Source: Zunongwangia endophytica (GTDB lineage Bacteria > Bacteroidota > Bacteroidia > Flavobacteriales > Flavobacteriaceae). Taken from it: 64,000 bases of DNA. A model generated the notes under the pieces. It was given only the letters and a program-made list of their open reading frames with translations. It had not been told where the DNA came from and ran no database searches. Shown here in pieces: positions 24,704-34,470 of this stretch. The number at the start of each line of letters is the position of its first letter. Within the stretch, counting starts at the first letter, position 1. A program made the translations under genes and the position numbers. Location of the stretch: assembly GCF_030409505.1 (NCBI RefSeq), contig NZ_JAUFPZ010000002.1, positions 2,301,501 through 2,365,500 on the forward strand. Reading direction: 5' to 3'.

Positions 24704-25648
24704 ATGGCAACTTTTTCTCGCGAGGATTTACTGAATGTTCACGAACGTATAAAACCCTACATTCATGAAACACCGATTTTAACTTCAAGCTTGATTAATG
24801 AGATTGCTGAATGTTCAATCTTTTTTAAATGCGAGAATTTCCAAAAAATGGGTGCGTTTAAAATGCGCGGTGCTATCAATGCCATTTTACAACTTAGTGA
24901 AGAAGATCAACAAAAAGGAGTAGTGACGCATTCTTCAGGAAATTTTGCTCAGGCCTTATCTATAGCTGCTAAAAGTTTAAATGTTCCTGCTTACATTGTG
25001 ATGCCTTCTAGTGCGCCACAAGTAAAAAAAGATGCGGTTAAAACTTATAAAGGAATTATTACTGAATGTCCACCAACGCTACAAGATCGCGAAAAGACTG
25101 CTCAAAAGATCGTTGATGACAAAGGAGCTACTTTTGTGCATCCTTCTAATGACATCGAAGTTATTTTAGGACAGGGAACCGCAGCTTTAGAATTGATTCA
25201 AAAAAAGCCTAATCTTGATTGTGTAGTAACTCCAGTTGGCGGAGGCGGACTTATTGCCGGCACTGCTCTTGTCGTGAATGTATTTACTGAAAAAACAAAA
25301 ACTATTGGAGCTGAACCTTTTGAAGTAGATGATGCTTACCGCTCATTAATTTCAGGAAAAATTGAAAAAAATGAAAGCGCCAACACTATTGCTGATGGTT
25401 TAAAAACACAATTAGGTGATCAAAACTTTCCGATTATCCAGAAACATGTCGATAGCATAATTCGAGTTACTGAAGAGGAAATAAAGACTGCACTGAAATT
25501 AATTTGGGAACGTATGAAAATTATCGTCGAGCCATCTAGTGCTGTAGCTTTAGCCGCAATTCTGAAAAAGAAAAAAGAATTTAAAAACCAAGAAATCGGA
25601 CTATTAATTTCAGGAGGAAATGTCGATTTTAACCAAATTCAGCTTTAA
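24704..25648 (+). CDS. PLP-dependent serine/threonine dehydratase (or serine racemase-like)
   Basis: The 314-residue protein is a fold-type II PLP enzyme. The PLP lysine is Lys53 in FQKMGAFKMRGAINA, the glycine-rich phosphate loop is VGGGGLIAGTAL, and SSGNFAQALS matches the substrate loop. It lacks the C-terminal regulatory domain of biosynthetic IlvA, so it resembles catabolic threonine dehydratases and serine racemases of this size. It would deaminate Thr or Ser to oxobutyrate or pyruvate. Two assignments remain open: dehydratase and racemase. The start ATG lies close behind a long hairpin. Confidence 0.85.
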   Translation: MATFSREDLLNVHERIKPYIHETPILTSSLINEIAECSIFFKCENFQKMGAFKMRGAINAILQLSEEDQQKGVVTHSSGNFAQALSIAAKSLNVPAYIVMPSSAPQVKKDAVKTYKGIITECPPTLQDREKTAQKIVDDKGATFVHPSNDIEVILGQGTAALELIQKKPNLDCVVTPVGGGGLIAGTALVVNVFTEKTKTIGAEPFEVDDAYRSLISGKIEKNESANTIADGLKTQLGDQNFPIIQKHVDSIIRVTEEEIKTALKLIWERMKIIVEPSSAVALAAILKKKKEFKNQEIGLLISGGNVDFNQIQL

Positions 25649-25725
25649 AGAAGTATAATTTAACAGCTTATTTAAAATACTATTAAACTTGCATTAAATA
25701 ATAATTTCTCAAGTCTACTCTTCTC

Positions 25726-25733
25726 TAATTTTG
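25726..25733 (+). promoter_or_regulatory. -7 promoter element of the beta-barrel gene
   Basis: TAATTTTG matches TAnnTTTG exactly, 20 bases before the start codon of the outer-membrane protein gene. The -33 TTG is not clear. Confidence 0.45.
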
Positions 25734-25752
25734 CTTAAAATAAAAATTCGAC

Positions 25753-26391
25753 ATGAAGAAACTATTAATTTTAAGCGCAATTGTATTATTAGGAAGCATT
25801 AGTGTTTCAAACGCACAAATCCAAGAAGGAAACTTCATGGTTGGGAGTGATTTTGGTAGCGGTCTAATTAACACAGGAAATAGCAGCATTCTTGGTTTAA
25901 ACTTTGGATTAAACGATGGTGCTGGTTATAATTTAGGTTTAAGTCCTAAATTGGGATATTTTGTAAGAGACAACTTCATGCTAGGAGCTGTAGCTAATAT
26001 CGGATTTAGTAAATCTGCAGAAAGTAGCGGAGCAACCGAAACTACAGTATACGGATTTCAGGCTCTATCTAGATATTACTTAAGCCCAGGTGAAAAAGGA
26101 ATTGATAACCTTTTAAGCCACGGTCGTTTCTTCGTTGAAGCAAATGCAGGTATCGCTGGTGTGAATGTTGCTGGTGGTAATACTACCAACGGTTTTGCTT
26201 TTGGTGTAGGCCCAGGTTATTCTTACTTCCTTACAGATAACGTAGCTTTAGAAACTAACCTTAAGTATAATGGTTTAGTTGGTGGAGGAAACACCACATA
26301 CCAAAATTCTTTAGGTTTAAACTTTGGTATTCAGGTATTTATTCCTTCTTCTAGAGCTAAAGAGCTTAGAGATAATCCTGATATGAGATAA
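25753..26391 (+). CDS. Secreted outer-membrane beta-barrel protein
   Basis: The 212-residue protein has a signal peptide ending at VSNAQ. It continues with alternating short strands rich in Gly, Asn and aromatic residues (LGLNFGLNDGAGYNLGLSPKLGYFVRDNFMLGAVANIGF, in parts). It has a small number of strands and a Phe-containing segment LGLNFGIQVFIPSS near the end, as in OprF/Omp-like barrels of about 8 strands. It stands alone between its own promoter and a terminator. Function is unknown; such proteins are common in Bacteroidota. Confidence 0.8.
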   Translation: MKKLLILSAIVLLGSISVSNAQIQEGNFMVGSDFGSGLINTGNSSILGLNFGLNDGAGYNLGLSPKLGYFVRDNFMLGAVANIGFSKSAESSGATETTVYGFQALSRYYLSPGEKGIDNLLSHGRFFVEANAGIAGVNVAGGNTTNGFAFGVGPGYSYFLTDNVALETNLKYNGLVGGGNTTYQNSLGLNFGIQVFIPSSRAKELRDNPDMR

Positions 26392-26413
26392 TTAATTTTA
26401 CAACAAGATATTT

Positions 26414-26443
26414 GAAGGCTGGAATTATTTCCAGCCTTTTTTT
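26414..26443. terminator. Bidirectional terminator between the barrel and DinB genes
   Basis: AAGGCTGGAA (26415-26424) pairs with TTTCCAGCCTT over a three-base loop with seven U on the plus strand. The two convergent genes can both use it. Confidence 0.85.
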
Positions 26444-26444
26444 A

Positions 26445-26963
26445 TTACCAATTTTTATTTTCTAGTACGCTAATAGTGACTAACATCTGTCCAATATGTC
26501 TTTGGCTATGTTCTGCTGCATGAAAATATAAGCCGATCACGCTAGAAGGTAGTTTCTTTCTACCAACGGTTCGCTTTTCAGTTAATGCAGCTTCAGATGT
26601 ATTTTTAAAAATTAGTAATGCTTCTTCTACTTTTTCAGCAAAAGCTTTTTTCAGATTAGCGATTTTCACATCACGATTTTCAACACCTTCTTTTCGTAAA
26701 TATTCAAATTGAATTTCAGCAAGTGATTTACATTCCGCATAAGTCAACATGCGATCTAAAACTCCAGTAATATGCTGCAAATGGAAAGCAACATTAGCGC
26801 GCCCGGCAGGCTTTTCCCAAAGTAATGCTTCGTTAAAACCTTCGGTATATTTAAACACCTCTTCTTTAGATTGCAATAAAGCATGCGCCGCCGGCTGCAA
26901 AAGCAGTGGTATTTCTGGCAAAGGTCCACGTAACCAAACCTCTCTCGATTTTTCATTCTCCAT
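26445..26963 (-). CDS. DinB-family metal-binding hydrolase-like protein
   Basis: The 172-residue four-helix protein has the three histidines of the DinB fold: one in FHLQHITGVLDRM and the HxxxH pair in FHAAEHSQRHIGQ. DinB proteins bind metal and include thiol-dependent transferases (for example bacillithiol transferases) and many unassigned ones. The substrate cannot be named. It converges with the beta-barrel gene and is separated from the SLC13 gene by 195 bases. Confidence 0.8.
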   Translation of the reverse strand: MENEKSREVWLRGPLPEIPLLLQPAAHALLQSKEEVFKYTEGFNEALLWEKPAGRANVAFHLQHITGVLDRMLTYAECKSLAEIQFEYLRKEGVENRDVKIANLKKAFAEKVEEALLIFKNTSEAALTEKRTVGRKKLPSSVIGLYFHAAEHSQRHIGQMLVTISVLENKNW

Positions 26964-27158
26964 ATAAAACTCTTAAGGTGATGTTATAATATAACACTAT
27001 CAGATAAAAGAAATATTATCTTTAACAATAGAATTTGAATTTCAACTGCATCAAAACTAGCGAAGAGATTTTTCAAACTGATATTAATAAATACACATGC
27101 TATAGTCGTGCTTAAAAGATTGAAGCATCAATCGAATAAAAGACCGACTTCTTAAACT

Positions 27159-28952
27159 ATGGAACTTTACATTACAACTGCCATCATTCTGGTTGGGATT
27201 TTTCTTTTTATAAAAGATTATTTCACGATCGACACCACATCGATATTGATAATGGCATTATTTATAGTGAGTGGCGTTTTAAGTCCTGAAGAAGGTTTTT
27301 CTGGATTTAATCATCCTGCAACTATTACTTTGGGATGCATGTTTGTAATAAGTGCGGCTATTTTTAAGAGTGGAATAATTGAAAGTTTTAGTGATCGAAT
27401 TATAAGTATCGCCAAAATCAACTATGTCTTTGCATTGATGATATTCTGCTTTTCTGCAGCATTATTTTCTGCATTCATCAATGATACTGCTGTTGTGGCT
27501 ATTTTAATTCCCATGGCACTACTGGTTTGCCGGGAAACGGGTATTAGCCCCGCTCGGTTATTAATTCCAATATCTTTTTCAGCATTATTTGGTGGTACTT
27601 GTACGCTTATAGGAACCTCAACAAATATATTAATTAGCGGTATAGCTAAGAAAAGCGGATTAGAGCCTTTTAATATGTTCGAGTTCACTTTACCAGCTCT
27701 ATGTCTTCTTGCTATTGGCTTAACGTATCTAATTGTAGTTGGTCCTTTACTTTTACCAAAACGAGCAGGAGTCCACGAAAGTGGCTTAACCAAAGAGGCA
27801 CAAAGTTATTTAGCCGAAGTTTTTCTTAAAACAGCAAGTACAGATGTAGATCACAGCATCGCCAAATCTAAGCTGGTAAGCCAGTATGGAGCGCAGGTAT
27901 TATCAATTAAACGGAAATATCACAGGATGTACGAGATTAACGGAGATACTGTTTTAAGAGCAGAAGATTCCATTAAGGTTATTATCGACCCGCAGCATCT
28001 TACCGAGCTTATGGAGAAAGGTGGCTACGAACTTATTGGCGACAAAGCGAATCTTTTAGAAAATGAAAAATCTAAGGATGGTAAGGAGGAAAAGAAAATT
28101 TACGAGGTAATGATTCCTTATGGTTCTTCGCTTGCAGAAAGATCGCTTAGACAGCTCAACTTCAGGAATATCTATTATGCATCGGTTTTGGCTTTAAGAC
28201 ATCGAAAGGAGATTATTACCCAGGATGTATCTAATGTAATATTAAAGGAAGGCGACATGCTTTTGGTGTATGCTGCTGAAAAAAATATTCAGACCCTATT
28301 ATCACGAAAATTGATTGTGATCCTCTCTAATTATCAAACTAAAAAAGTAAACTATAAAAAAGCAATTCCGGCATTACTAATCACTCTGGGTGTTATTTTA
28401 TCGGCAGCATTAAATCTAACTTCTATACTAATAAGTGCAATGATAGGTAGCTTACTTATTGTAACCACATCAATTTTAAAACCTAAAGAAGCTTATGATG
28501 CTATAGAATGGAAAGTGATCTTTATGATGGCCGGTGTACTTTCTATGGGAAAAGCTTTAGAAAAAACCGGAGGCTCAGATGTTATCTCGCAGTTTATTTT
28601 TGATCAAATAGGCGGATTAGATCCCAGAATTATTTTAAGTATAGTTTTTCTTATTACCTTTCTTTCTACTAATGTTTTAAGTAGTAAAGCTGCGGCAGCG
28701 CTAATGGCACCAATCGTGATTAGCCTATCTGCAGCATTAGGAATTAGTGAAAAACCTTTATTAATTGGTGTGATGTTTGCGTGCTCATTAACCTTTATGA
28801 CACCAGTAAGTTATCCAACGAATACAATGGTATACGGTCCAGGTAATTATAAATTTAATGACTTTTTAAAGTTTGGAACTCCTTTAAATTTTATAATTTG
28901 GATTGCGGCATCATTTATAATTCCAGTATTTTTCCCTTTTGAAGTTAACTAA
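27159..28952 (+). CDS. SLC13-type permease with two RCK_C (TrkA-C) domains
   Basis: The 597-residue membrane protein has about five N-terminal helices, including NDTAVVAILIPMALL and TCTLIGTSTNILI, a signature of the DASS/ArsB group. Two cytosolic RCK_C domains follow (roughly residues 205-290 and 305-390; the second contains YEVMIPYGSSLAERSLRQL). A second helical half has PVSYPTNTMVYGPG. Proteins with this layout carry sulfate, dicarboxylates or other anions. With so many sulfur genes in the window, sulfate uptake is possible but not shown. The downstream DUF202 gene begins one base after its stop. Confidence 0.85.
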   Translation: MELYITTAIILVGIFLFIKDYFTIDTTSILIMALFIVSGVLSPEEGFSGFNHPATITLGCMFVISAAIFKSGIIESFSDRIISIAKINYVFALMIFCFSAALFSAFINDTAVVAILIPMALLVCRETGISPARLLIPISFSALFGGTCTLIGTSTNILISGIAKKSGLEPFNMFEFTLPALCLLAIGLTYLIVVGPLLLPKRAGVHESGLTKEAQSYLAEVFLKTASTDVDHSIAKSKLVSQYGAQVLSIKRKYHRMYEINGDTVLRAEDSIKVIIDPQHLTELMEKGGYELIGDKANLLENEKSKDGKEEKKIYEVMIPYGSSLAERSLRQLNFRNIYYASVLALRHRKEIITQDVSNVILKEGDMLLVYAAEKNIQTLLSRKLIVILSNYQTKKVNYKKAIPALLITLGVILSAALNLTSILISAMIGSLLIVTTSILKPKEAYDAIEWKVIFMMAGVLSMGKALEKTGGSDVISQFIFDQIGGLDPRIILSIVFLITFLSTNVLSSKAAAALMAPIVISLSAALGISEKPLLIGVMFACSLTFMTPVSYPTNTMVYGPGNYKFNDFLKFGTPLNFIIWIAASFIIPVFFPFEVN

Positions 28953-28953
28953 G

Positions 28954-29271
28954 ATGAGAAAAGTAAAACTTAGCAATCCTTTTAAAGCAAGAATTATTGA
29001 TGAAAAACTCATAAGAGAACATCTCGCTTTAGAACGAACGAAATTGGCCAATGAACGTACACTACTGGCCTACATAAGAGCTTCGCTATATTTGCTAATC
29101 GGCGGACTCGCTTTATTGCAAATAAAAGAATATCCCGAATTACATTGGTTAGGATATGGTGCATTTTCTGTAAGTATTATATTTTTGTCTATTGGTATTA
29201 TGAGGTATATCCACCTCAACAAAAAATTGAATAAATTATTAAAGCCAGATAATTCTTCTGAAAACACCTGA
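28954..29271 (+). CDS. DUF202 family inner-membrane protein
   Basis: From the ATG at 28954 the protein is 105 residues long. It has the DUF202 pattern LALERTKLANERTLLAYIRASL near residue 25, followed by two more hydrophobic stretches. YidH-like proteins of this family are multi-pass membrane proteins without a settled function. The start is chosen because the alternative TTG upstream overlaps the SLC13 gene; from the ATG there is only a one-base gap, which suggests translational coupling. A link with the SLC13 transporter is possible from the gene arrangement. Confidence 0.8.
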   Translation: MRKVKLSNPFKARIIDEKLIREHLALERTKLANERTLLAYIRASLYLLIGGLALLQIKEYPELHWLGYGAFSVSIIFLSIGIMRYIHLNKKLNKLLKPDNSSENT

Positions 29272-29286
29272 ATTTAAACATCAATC

Positions 29287-29673
29287 TTGATACAAAGTAT
29301 TTTCCATTATTCGATGCACTTTCTGGCTATTGGAATAATTGCCTATTTTTTTGACAAAGATCATTGGAAACAAAATTGGATTATTCTAGCGTTAACCATG
29401 CTGGTGGATATAGATCATATTTTTGCGAGTCCGCTTTTTGATCCTAATCGATGTGGCATTGGTTTCCATCCGCTACACTCTCAATTTGCCATTGCCTGCT
29501 ATGTTATTGCTGCCGTTTTTTTAAGAAAGGGTATTTTTAAACTAATTTTTATAGGACTTAGCTTTCATATGCTTACCGATTTTCTAGACTGCCTTTTTAC
29601 GTTTTATAAGTGCGGAACATGCTATGATAATTCAGCTTTAAAACAACTAATTCAGCTACAGACTTCAAATTAG
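29287..29673 (+). CDS. Multi-pass membrane protein, DUF6122-like
   Basis: The 128-residue protein begins at a TTG (29287) with MIQSIFHYSMHFLAIGIIA and has three or more hydrophobic stretches. Conserved polar residues HYSMH, DIDHIFASPLFDPNRC and HMLTDFLDCLF are typical of a small family found in Bacteroidota (metal-dependent hydrolase-like YdjM/LexA-regulated pattern). It lies 15 bases after the DUF202 gene and probably shares that transcript. Function is unknown; the family name is from memory and is less certain than the open frame. Confidence 0.7.
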   Translation: MIQSIFHYSMHFLAIGIIAYFFDKDHWKQNWIILALTMLVDIDHIFASPLFDPNRCGIGFHPLHSQFAIACYVIAAVFLRKGIFKLIFIGLSFHMLTDFLDCLFTFYKCGTCYDNSALKQLIQLQTSN

Positions 29674-30117
29674 TTTCAAATGTCAATAGTTCATTCAAAT
29701 AAGAAATAAGCAAGATCCTTTCAGTAAATAGAAATTAAACACATTCCTATAAAAAGCATCTAATTGAATTAGGAATATTCAGCAAAGCATGGCTAGCACA
29801 AACAGAAAATCAATAAAAAGTAAATTAGTTATAGATCAACAATAAAAGATTACAGACGGCTGCCACAAAAATAATCACAAGTTTTCTCAGGAGTAGAAAT
29901 TTCATAAAAATTCGCCAAAGTTCTAAAAAAATATTAAATTCCTAATACAATTAGGAATTCATACTGCAGAATGCATATTTTAGATTCAAAATTGTAAAAA
30001 AACGGATATCAATTTCAAAAGTAGATTTAGAAGAATTACAAAAAATGCTGTGATTGAAATGCTTTATATTTACGATCTTAAACAAGAAAATAGTTCTAAC
30101 TTATAACATTTCGATAC
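29674..30117. other. 444-base intergenic region with two related palindromes
   Basis: No gene is supported here. Two inverted repeats share the same arms: ATTCCTA...TAGGAAT at 29743-29776 and AATTCCTAA...TTAGGAATT at 29937-29959. They could be regulatory or remains of a small repeat unit. The last 60 bases before 30118 presumably hold the kinase promoter, but no clear TTG/TAnnTTTG pair was found. Confidence 0.45.
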
Positions 30118-30732
30118 ATGCACGTAGCGATTGCAGGAAATATAGGCGCTGGTAAAACAACGCTCACAAGATTACTTGCTAAACATTATAATTGGGAAGC
30201 CCATTACGAAGACGTTTTGGAAAACCCTTACCTTGAAGACTTCTACAACAAGATGGAACGTTGGTCTTTTAATCTTCAAATTTATTTTCTGAACAGTAGA
30301 TTTAGACAAATTTTACAAATTAGGGAAAGCGGCAAGAAGATTATTCAGGATCGTACTATTTACGAAGATGCTCATATTTTTGCGCCCAATTTGCACGCCA
30401 TGGGATTATTAACTAATAGAGATTTTGAAAACTATAAATCTTTGTTTGAGCTTATGGAAAGTGTAGTTGAAGGTCCCGATTTGCTAATCTATCTTAGAAG
30501 CAGTATTCCAAATTTAGTGGCTCAAATTCAAAAAAGAGGAAGAGAATATGAAAATTCTATTTCTATCGATTATTTAAGCAGACTAAATGAAAGGTACGAA
30601 GCCTGGATACATGGCTATGATAAAGGTAATTTACTTGTGATTGATGTAGACAATATCAATTTTGTTGATGAACCGGAAGATTTAGGAAATATCATTAATA
30701 GGATTGACGGAGAGATAAATGGATTATTTTAA
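30118..30732 (+). CDS. Deoxynucleoside kinase
   Basis: The 204-residue protein has a P-loop GNIGAGKTTLTRLLA at residues 7-21 and the DRTIYEDAHIFA segment typical of the dGK/dCK family, as well as YLRSSIPNLVAQIQKRGREYE with the lid arginines. It phosphorylates a deoxynucleoside for salvage. The exact base preference (dA, dG or dC) cannot be read. The fatty acid hydroxylase gene follows after 10 bases, so the two may be cotranscribed. Confidence 0.9.
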   Translation: MHVAIAGNIGAGKTTLTRLLAKHYNWEAHYEDVLENPYLEDFYNKMERWSFNLQIYFLNSRFRQILQIRESGKKIIQDRTIYEDAHIFAPNLHAMGLLTNRDFENYKSLFELMESVVEGPDLLIYLRSSIPNLVAQIQKRGREYENSISIDYLSRLNERYEAWIHGYDKGNLLVIDVDNINFVDEPEDLGNIINRIDGEINGLF

Positions 30733-30742
30733 AATTTAGATT

Positions 30743-31435
30743 ATGGAATCTACTAAACTTAAAAGACCTAAGCACAAAGGGTCACCTAAACTATTTGAAA
30801 ACCCGATATTAGAAAAATTAACGCATACTCATATTGCAGCGCCTTTAATTATATTTTTTACTACAGCTGCAGCGCTAATCTATTACGGGATCTTTCAGAA
30901 AGGATTCCAGGCTCCACAAATTTTAGCATGGTTTTTAGGCGGTTTAGCATTCTTTACTCTAATTGAATATATTGCGCATCGCTATCTTTATCACATCCCG
31001 GCAAGTACACCACGTAGGCAAAAAATATCGTATACCATGCACGGTGTGCACCACGATTATCCTAAAGATAAAACAAGATTAGCTATGCCACCGGTATTAA
31101 GTTTAATTGTAGCTACGATTCTTTTTATTGTTTATCGTGCGATTTTAGGTGATTATGTTTTTGGATTTTTATCTGGTTTTCTGGTAGGTTACGCAGCATA
31201 TTTAGCGGTACACTATTCGGTACATGCTTTTAAAGTCCCTAATAACTTTTTGAAGATTTTATGGCATCATCACAGCATACATCATTATCGTGAGCCAGAT
31301 CGTGCCTTTGGCGTTTCTTCGCCATTTTGGGATCATATTTTTAGAACTATGCCTAGAAAAAGTCCTTCAAGCGAAAGAACAGCCGTAGGTAAAAGTATTG
31401 ACGATCAACACAAAGGACCGGCGCACGCTCATTAA
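30743..31435 (+). CDS. Fatty acid hydroxylase (sterol desaturase superfamily)
   Basis: The 230-residue membrane protein has the histidine clusters of the family: HRYLYH, HGVHHDYP, VHYSVHAF and HHHSIHHYREPDRAFG, expected to bind a diiron site. Four hydrophobic segments separate them. The layout matches the fatty acid 2-hydroxylase group (FA2H-like), which hydroxylates ceramide or sphingolipid acyl chains; several Flavobacteriia contain sphingolipids. The lipid substrate here is inferred. A terminator follows directly. Confidence 0.85.
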   Translation: MESTKLKRPKHKGSPKLFENPILEKLTHTHIAAPLIIFFTTAAALIYYGIFQKGFQAPQILAWFLGGLAFFTLIEYIAHRYLYHIPASTPRRQKISYTMHGVHHDYPKDKTRLAMPPVLSLIVATILFIVYRAILGDYVFGFLSGFLVGYAAYLAVHYSVHAFKVPNNFLKILWHHHSIHHYREPDRAFGVSSPFWDHIFRTMPRKSPSSERTAVGKSIDDQHKGPAHAH

Positions 31436-31463
31436 TTTCAACAATAACTTTATTTCATAAAAT

Positions 31464-31495
31464 AAAAAAGGTTCAGAAAAATTCTGAACCTTTTT
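31464..31495. terminator. Bidirectional terminator between hydroxylase and M16 genes
   Basis: AAAAAAGGTTCAGAA (31464-31478) pairs with TTCTGAACCTTTTTT (from 31482) and gives A and U runs on both sides, serving both converging genes. Confidence 0.85.
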
Positions 31496-31517
31496 AGGCT
31501 AAATTCAATAATCAAAA

Positions 31518-34322
31518 TTAATCTACAGCTGCACTTGAATCTTCCTGCGCTTTCGGGCTTAAAACACCTTCAACAATCGCTGGATTTTTATTCAGGCGAT
31601 TAGCTGTTTTCTTTATGTCGCTAATAGTTATTTGATCTACTAAAGCTTCAAACTCTTCCTGAGAATCAATAGCAAGATTATTCTGCAAGCTAGACACAAT
31701 GGTATTTAACCAAAATCCATTTTCTTTTTGCATCTCTCTATGATTCTTCTTGATATTATTTTTAATTTCTGAAAAATTAGAAGCATCTATTGTTTTAGAA
31801 ACAGTCTCCAATTCCTCATATACAATCTCTAAAAGATCTTCAGCTTTATCTGGATTACAGTTGAAGCTAATATTTAGATTAAAATTACCTACTGGTTTAC
31901 TCACAACATTACCACCAACACTAACACCGTAGCTTCCGCCTTCTTCTTCTCTAATACGCTGCATATACTTTTTATTCAGCAATTCCGCAAGGATGTAAAC
32001 TTCCATATTCGCTTTTCTGGTGTATTTCATCTCACCATTTATAAAAATGCTAATGGTTGTTTGTGGCGTTTCCATAACTTCTGAAACATGAACTTCACTA
32101 AGTCCTTTTTTAGGAGACATATGGTGATTTTCGATAGTTTCTTTTTTCCCTTTTGGGATATTGCCAAGATATTTTTGAGCCAGTTCAACCAAGCGATCTT
32201 CGTCAAAATCTCCTACAAAAACAAACGTAAAATCATCGCCATTTGCAATTCTATTCTTGAATACATTCTCTACTCCTTCTAAGCTGATATTATCTATAAG
32301 CTCACGATTAAAAATTAAAGATCGATTGCTATGGCCAGAAGTTGCCAGCGTTAATGAATCCTGAAAAGCACTATTAATATTATTCTTCTTTGCTTCTAAA
32401 CTATTTTCAAAGTTTTGCTTTAGAATATCCAAGGCGTTAGCATCAAAACGAGGCGCCGTAAAATTCAAATACACCTCTTTAAAAAGGATTTCTAAATCCT
32501 TGGTACTAGCACCTCCGGTTATATTTTCAGAATAATTATTTATTGAAACTCCCAAAGAAACTTCTTTCCCGGCAAGCTTTTTTTGCAATTCGATTTTATC
32601 CAAATCTCCTAAACCAGATTGTGAAACCACATAAGAAGCCACATTTACATTTGGTAAATCTTCGGTAGCGATTAGAGATTGGCCACCCGGGCTAAAGGCA
32701 CTCATATAAACTTGTTCTTTTTCGAAATCTGTAGGAAAAGTCACTATTTTTAATCCGTTTGCTAAGGTATATTCCTTGGCGTCAATTCCTTTAAGTTTAG
32801 TTTCTCCGGTTACTTCAACCTTCTGAAGCTCTTCATTAATTAAAGCTTTCTCCTGAAGGTTTTCCTCGTAAGGTTCTAACGAATTGTTCTTTACATTTTC
32901 TAAAACAACTTCAATCTCATTTTTTTCAGGATAATCATAATCAGTGGTTCCCGTAATTCCAACTCCGCGACCATAGTCACCTTCAAAATCAGACAAATAA
33001 TCAAGAATATCGTTATTATTAATTTTCTCGATTAAATTTTCGCCGTACACTAAACTCGATTTGTAATCGAATACCGGTTCATTTTCTAAATAAGCATCTA
33101 TAATTGCTGAAGCATAAGAATCGTTACTTCGTTTGTCTACATTTTTAATTGCAGAAGTGTAGCTAGTTTTAAAAGCAGCTTTAGCCCTTTTAAGCTCTGC
33201 AGATGTAGCTCCGTATTCTGCAAAACGTTTGTATTCTGAAAGTGCAAAATCTAGTCCTGCTAATAGACTATCTTTTTTTGGACTAATATTGATACTTAAC
33301 ACTTCTAAAGGTCTCACGAAATCCTGTATACCGAAACCAACACCTAAAACAGGACTATCATCCTCCACAGATAATTCAGATAATCTATTATTTAGAATAT
33401 AATTTGCTAAGCTTCCCACTAAGGATCTTTTCTCTTTTTCGAGTACCGAAAGATCTTCTTTTTTATGCTTAATAAAATATTCTACAGTAGGATTCCCCAA
33501 TTCCTTATCGGTAGCCACGATAAAAAGTGGTTCTTTGTTTAAAGTAACATCAAATGATTCTCTTGCAGGCAGGTCTTCCTTAAGTGGTATTTCAGAAAAA
33601 ATATCTTTTACTTTTTGTTCCAACAACTTAGGATCGATATCTCCTACTACAATTACTGCTTGCTGATCTGGTCTATACCAACGCTCGTAATAATCTCTTA
33701 ATTTATCATATTCGAAATTATTAACAATATCCATTTTACCTATCGGCATACGCTTGCTATACTTCGAATCTTTAAGATAACCGTCTAGCCAGACTTTTGT
33801 AGATGCTCTATAATTTGCAGTATTAGAACTTCTCCACTCCTCGTTTACTACTCCTCTTTCGTTATCAATCTCTTCATCTGTTAACGATAAATATCCCGAC
33901 CAATCGTGCAATATCAATAATACAGAATCCAATAATTTCTCATTAGTTACAGGGACCTGATTAATATTGTAAACAGTTTGATCGAAGCTGGTGTAGGCAT
34001 TAATTTCAGTTCCGAATTTTAAGCCATTTTGCTCTAAATAGGTAAGCATTTCTTTATCCTTAAAATTCTCGGTTCCGTTAAACGCCATATGTTCCAGAAA
34101 ATGAGCCAATCCTTGCTGACTATCATTCTCTAAAATTGAACCTACATTTTGAGCAAAATAAAACGAAGCTCGATTTTCAGGTTCGCTATTTTGCATAATA
34201 AAATACTCAAGGCCATTGCTTAAGCTATCATGAATAATAGTTGCTTTTTCTAGCTGATTTTCCTGTGCACTAAGTGCCAGTGTGAAAAGGGCCAGTAAAA
34301 AGCATATTTTCTTTCTAATCAT
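31518..34322 (-). CDS. M16 family zinc metallopeptidase (insulinase/pitrilysin type)
   Basis: The 934-residue secreted protein has a signal peptide (ending near LALSAQ) and two M16 halves. The first carries the zinc motif HFLEH (74-78) with the distant acidic ligand in EIDNERGVVNEEW. The second half is the inactive partner typical of a complete two-half M16 enzyme. It probably works in the periplasm on peptides entering through the SusC/SusD pair encoded next to it. It is last in a row of sigma-controlled genes, and separated from the TlpA-like gene by 150 bases. Confidence 0.93.
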   Translation of the reverse strand: MIRKKICFLLALFTLALSAQENQLEKATIIHDSLSNGLEYFIMQNSEPENRASFYFAQNVGSILENDSQQGLAHFLEHMAFNGTENFKDKEMLTYLEQNGLKFGTEINAYTSFDQTVYNINQVPVTNEKLLDSVLLILHDWSGYLSLTDEEIDNERGVVNEEWRSSNTANYRASTKVWLDGYLKDSKYSKRMPIGKMDIVNNFEYDKLRDYYERWYRPDQQAVIVVGDIDPKLLEQKVKDIFSEIPLKEDLPARESFDVTLNKEPLFIVATDKELGNPTVEYFIKHKKEDLSVLEKEKRSLVGSLANYILNNRLSELSVEDDSPVLGVGFGIQDFVRPLEVLSINISPKKDSLLAGLDFALSEYKRFAEYGATSAELKRAKAAFKTSYTSAIKNVDKRSNDSYASAIIDAYLENEPVFDYKSSLVYGENLIEKINNNDILDYLSDFEGDYGRGVGITGTTDYDYPEKNEIEVVLENVKNNSLEPYEENLQEKALINEELQKVEVTGETKLKGIDAKEYTLANGLKIVTFPTDFEKEQVYMSAFSPGGQSLIATEDLPNVNVASYVVSQSGLGDLDKIELQKKLAGKEVSLGVSINNYSENITGGASTKDLEILFKEVYLNFTAPRFDANALDILKQNFENSLEAKKNNINSAFQDSLTLATSGHSNRSLIFNRELIDNISLEGVENVFKNRIANGDDFTFVFVGDFDEDRLVELAQKYLGNIPKGKKETIENHHMSPKKGLSEVHVSEVMETPQTTISIFINGEMKYTRKANMEVYILAELLNKKYMQRIREEEGGSYGVSVGGNVVSKPVGNFNLNISFNCNPDKAEDLLEIVYEELETVSKTIDASNFSEIKNNIKKNHREMQKENGFWLNTIVSSLQNNLAIDSQEEFEALVDQITISDIKKTANRLNKNPAIVEGVLSPKAQEDSSAAVD

Positions 34323-34470
34323 TCTTTAAAATTTATGTGATTTGTATTCTGAAGATTACTCTGCTATGATCAAAATCTGAAGTAATATGTTCTTCAAAAA
34401 TTGAAGCTGAAACTATATAATTTAAACTCAACTGAAGACTATACGAACGTAGTTACTCGAAATTGATTCA

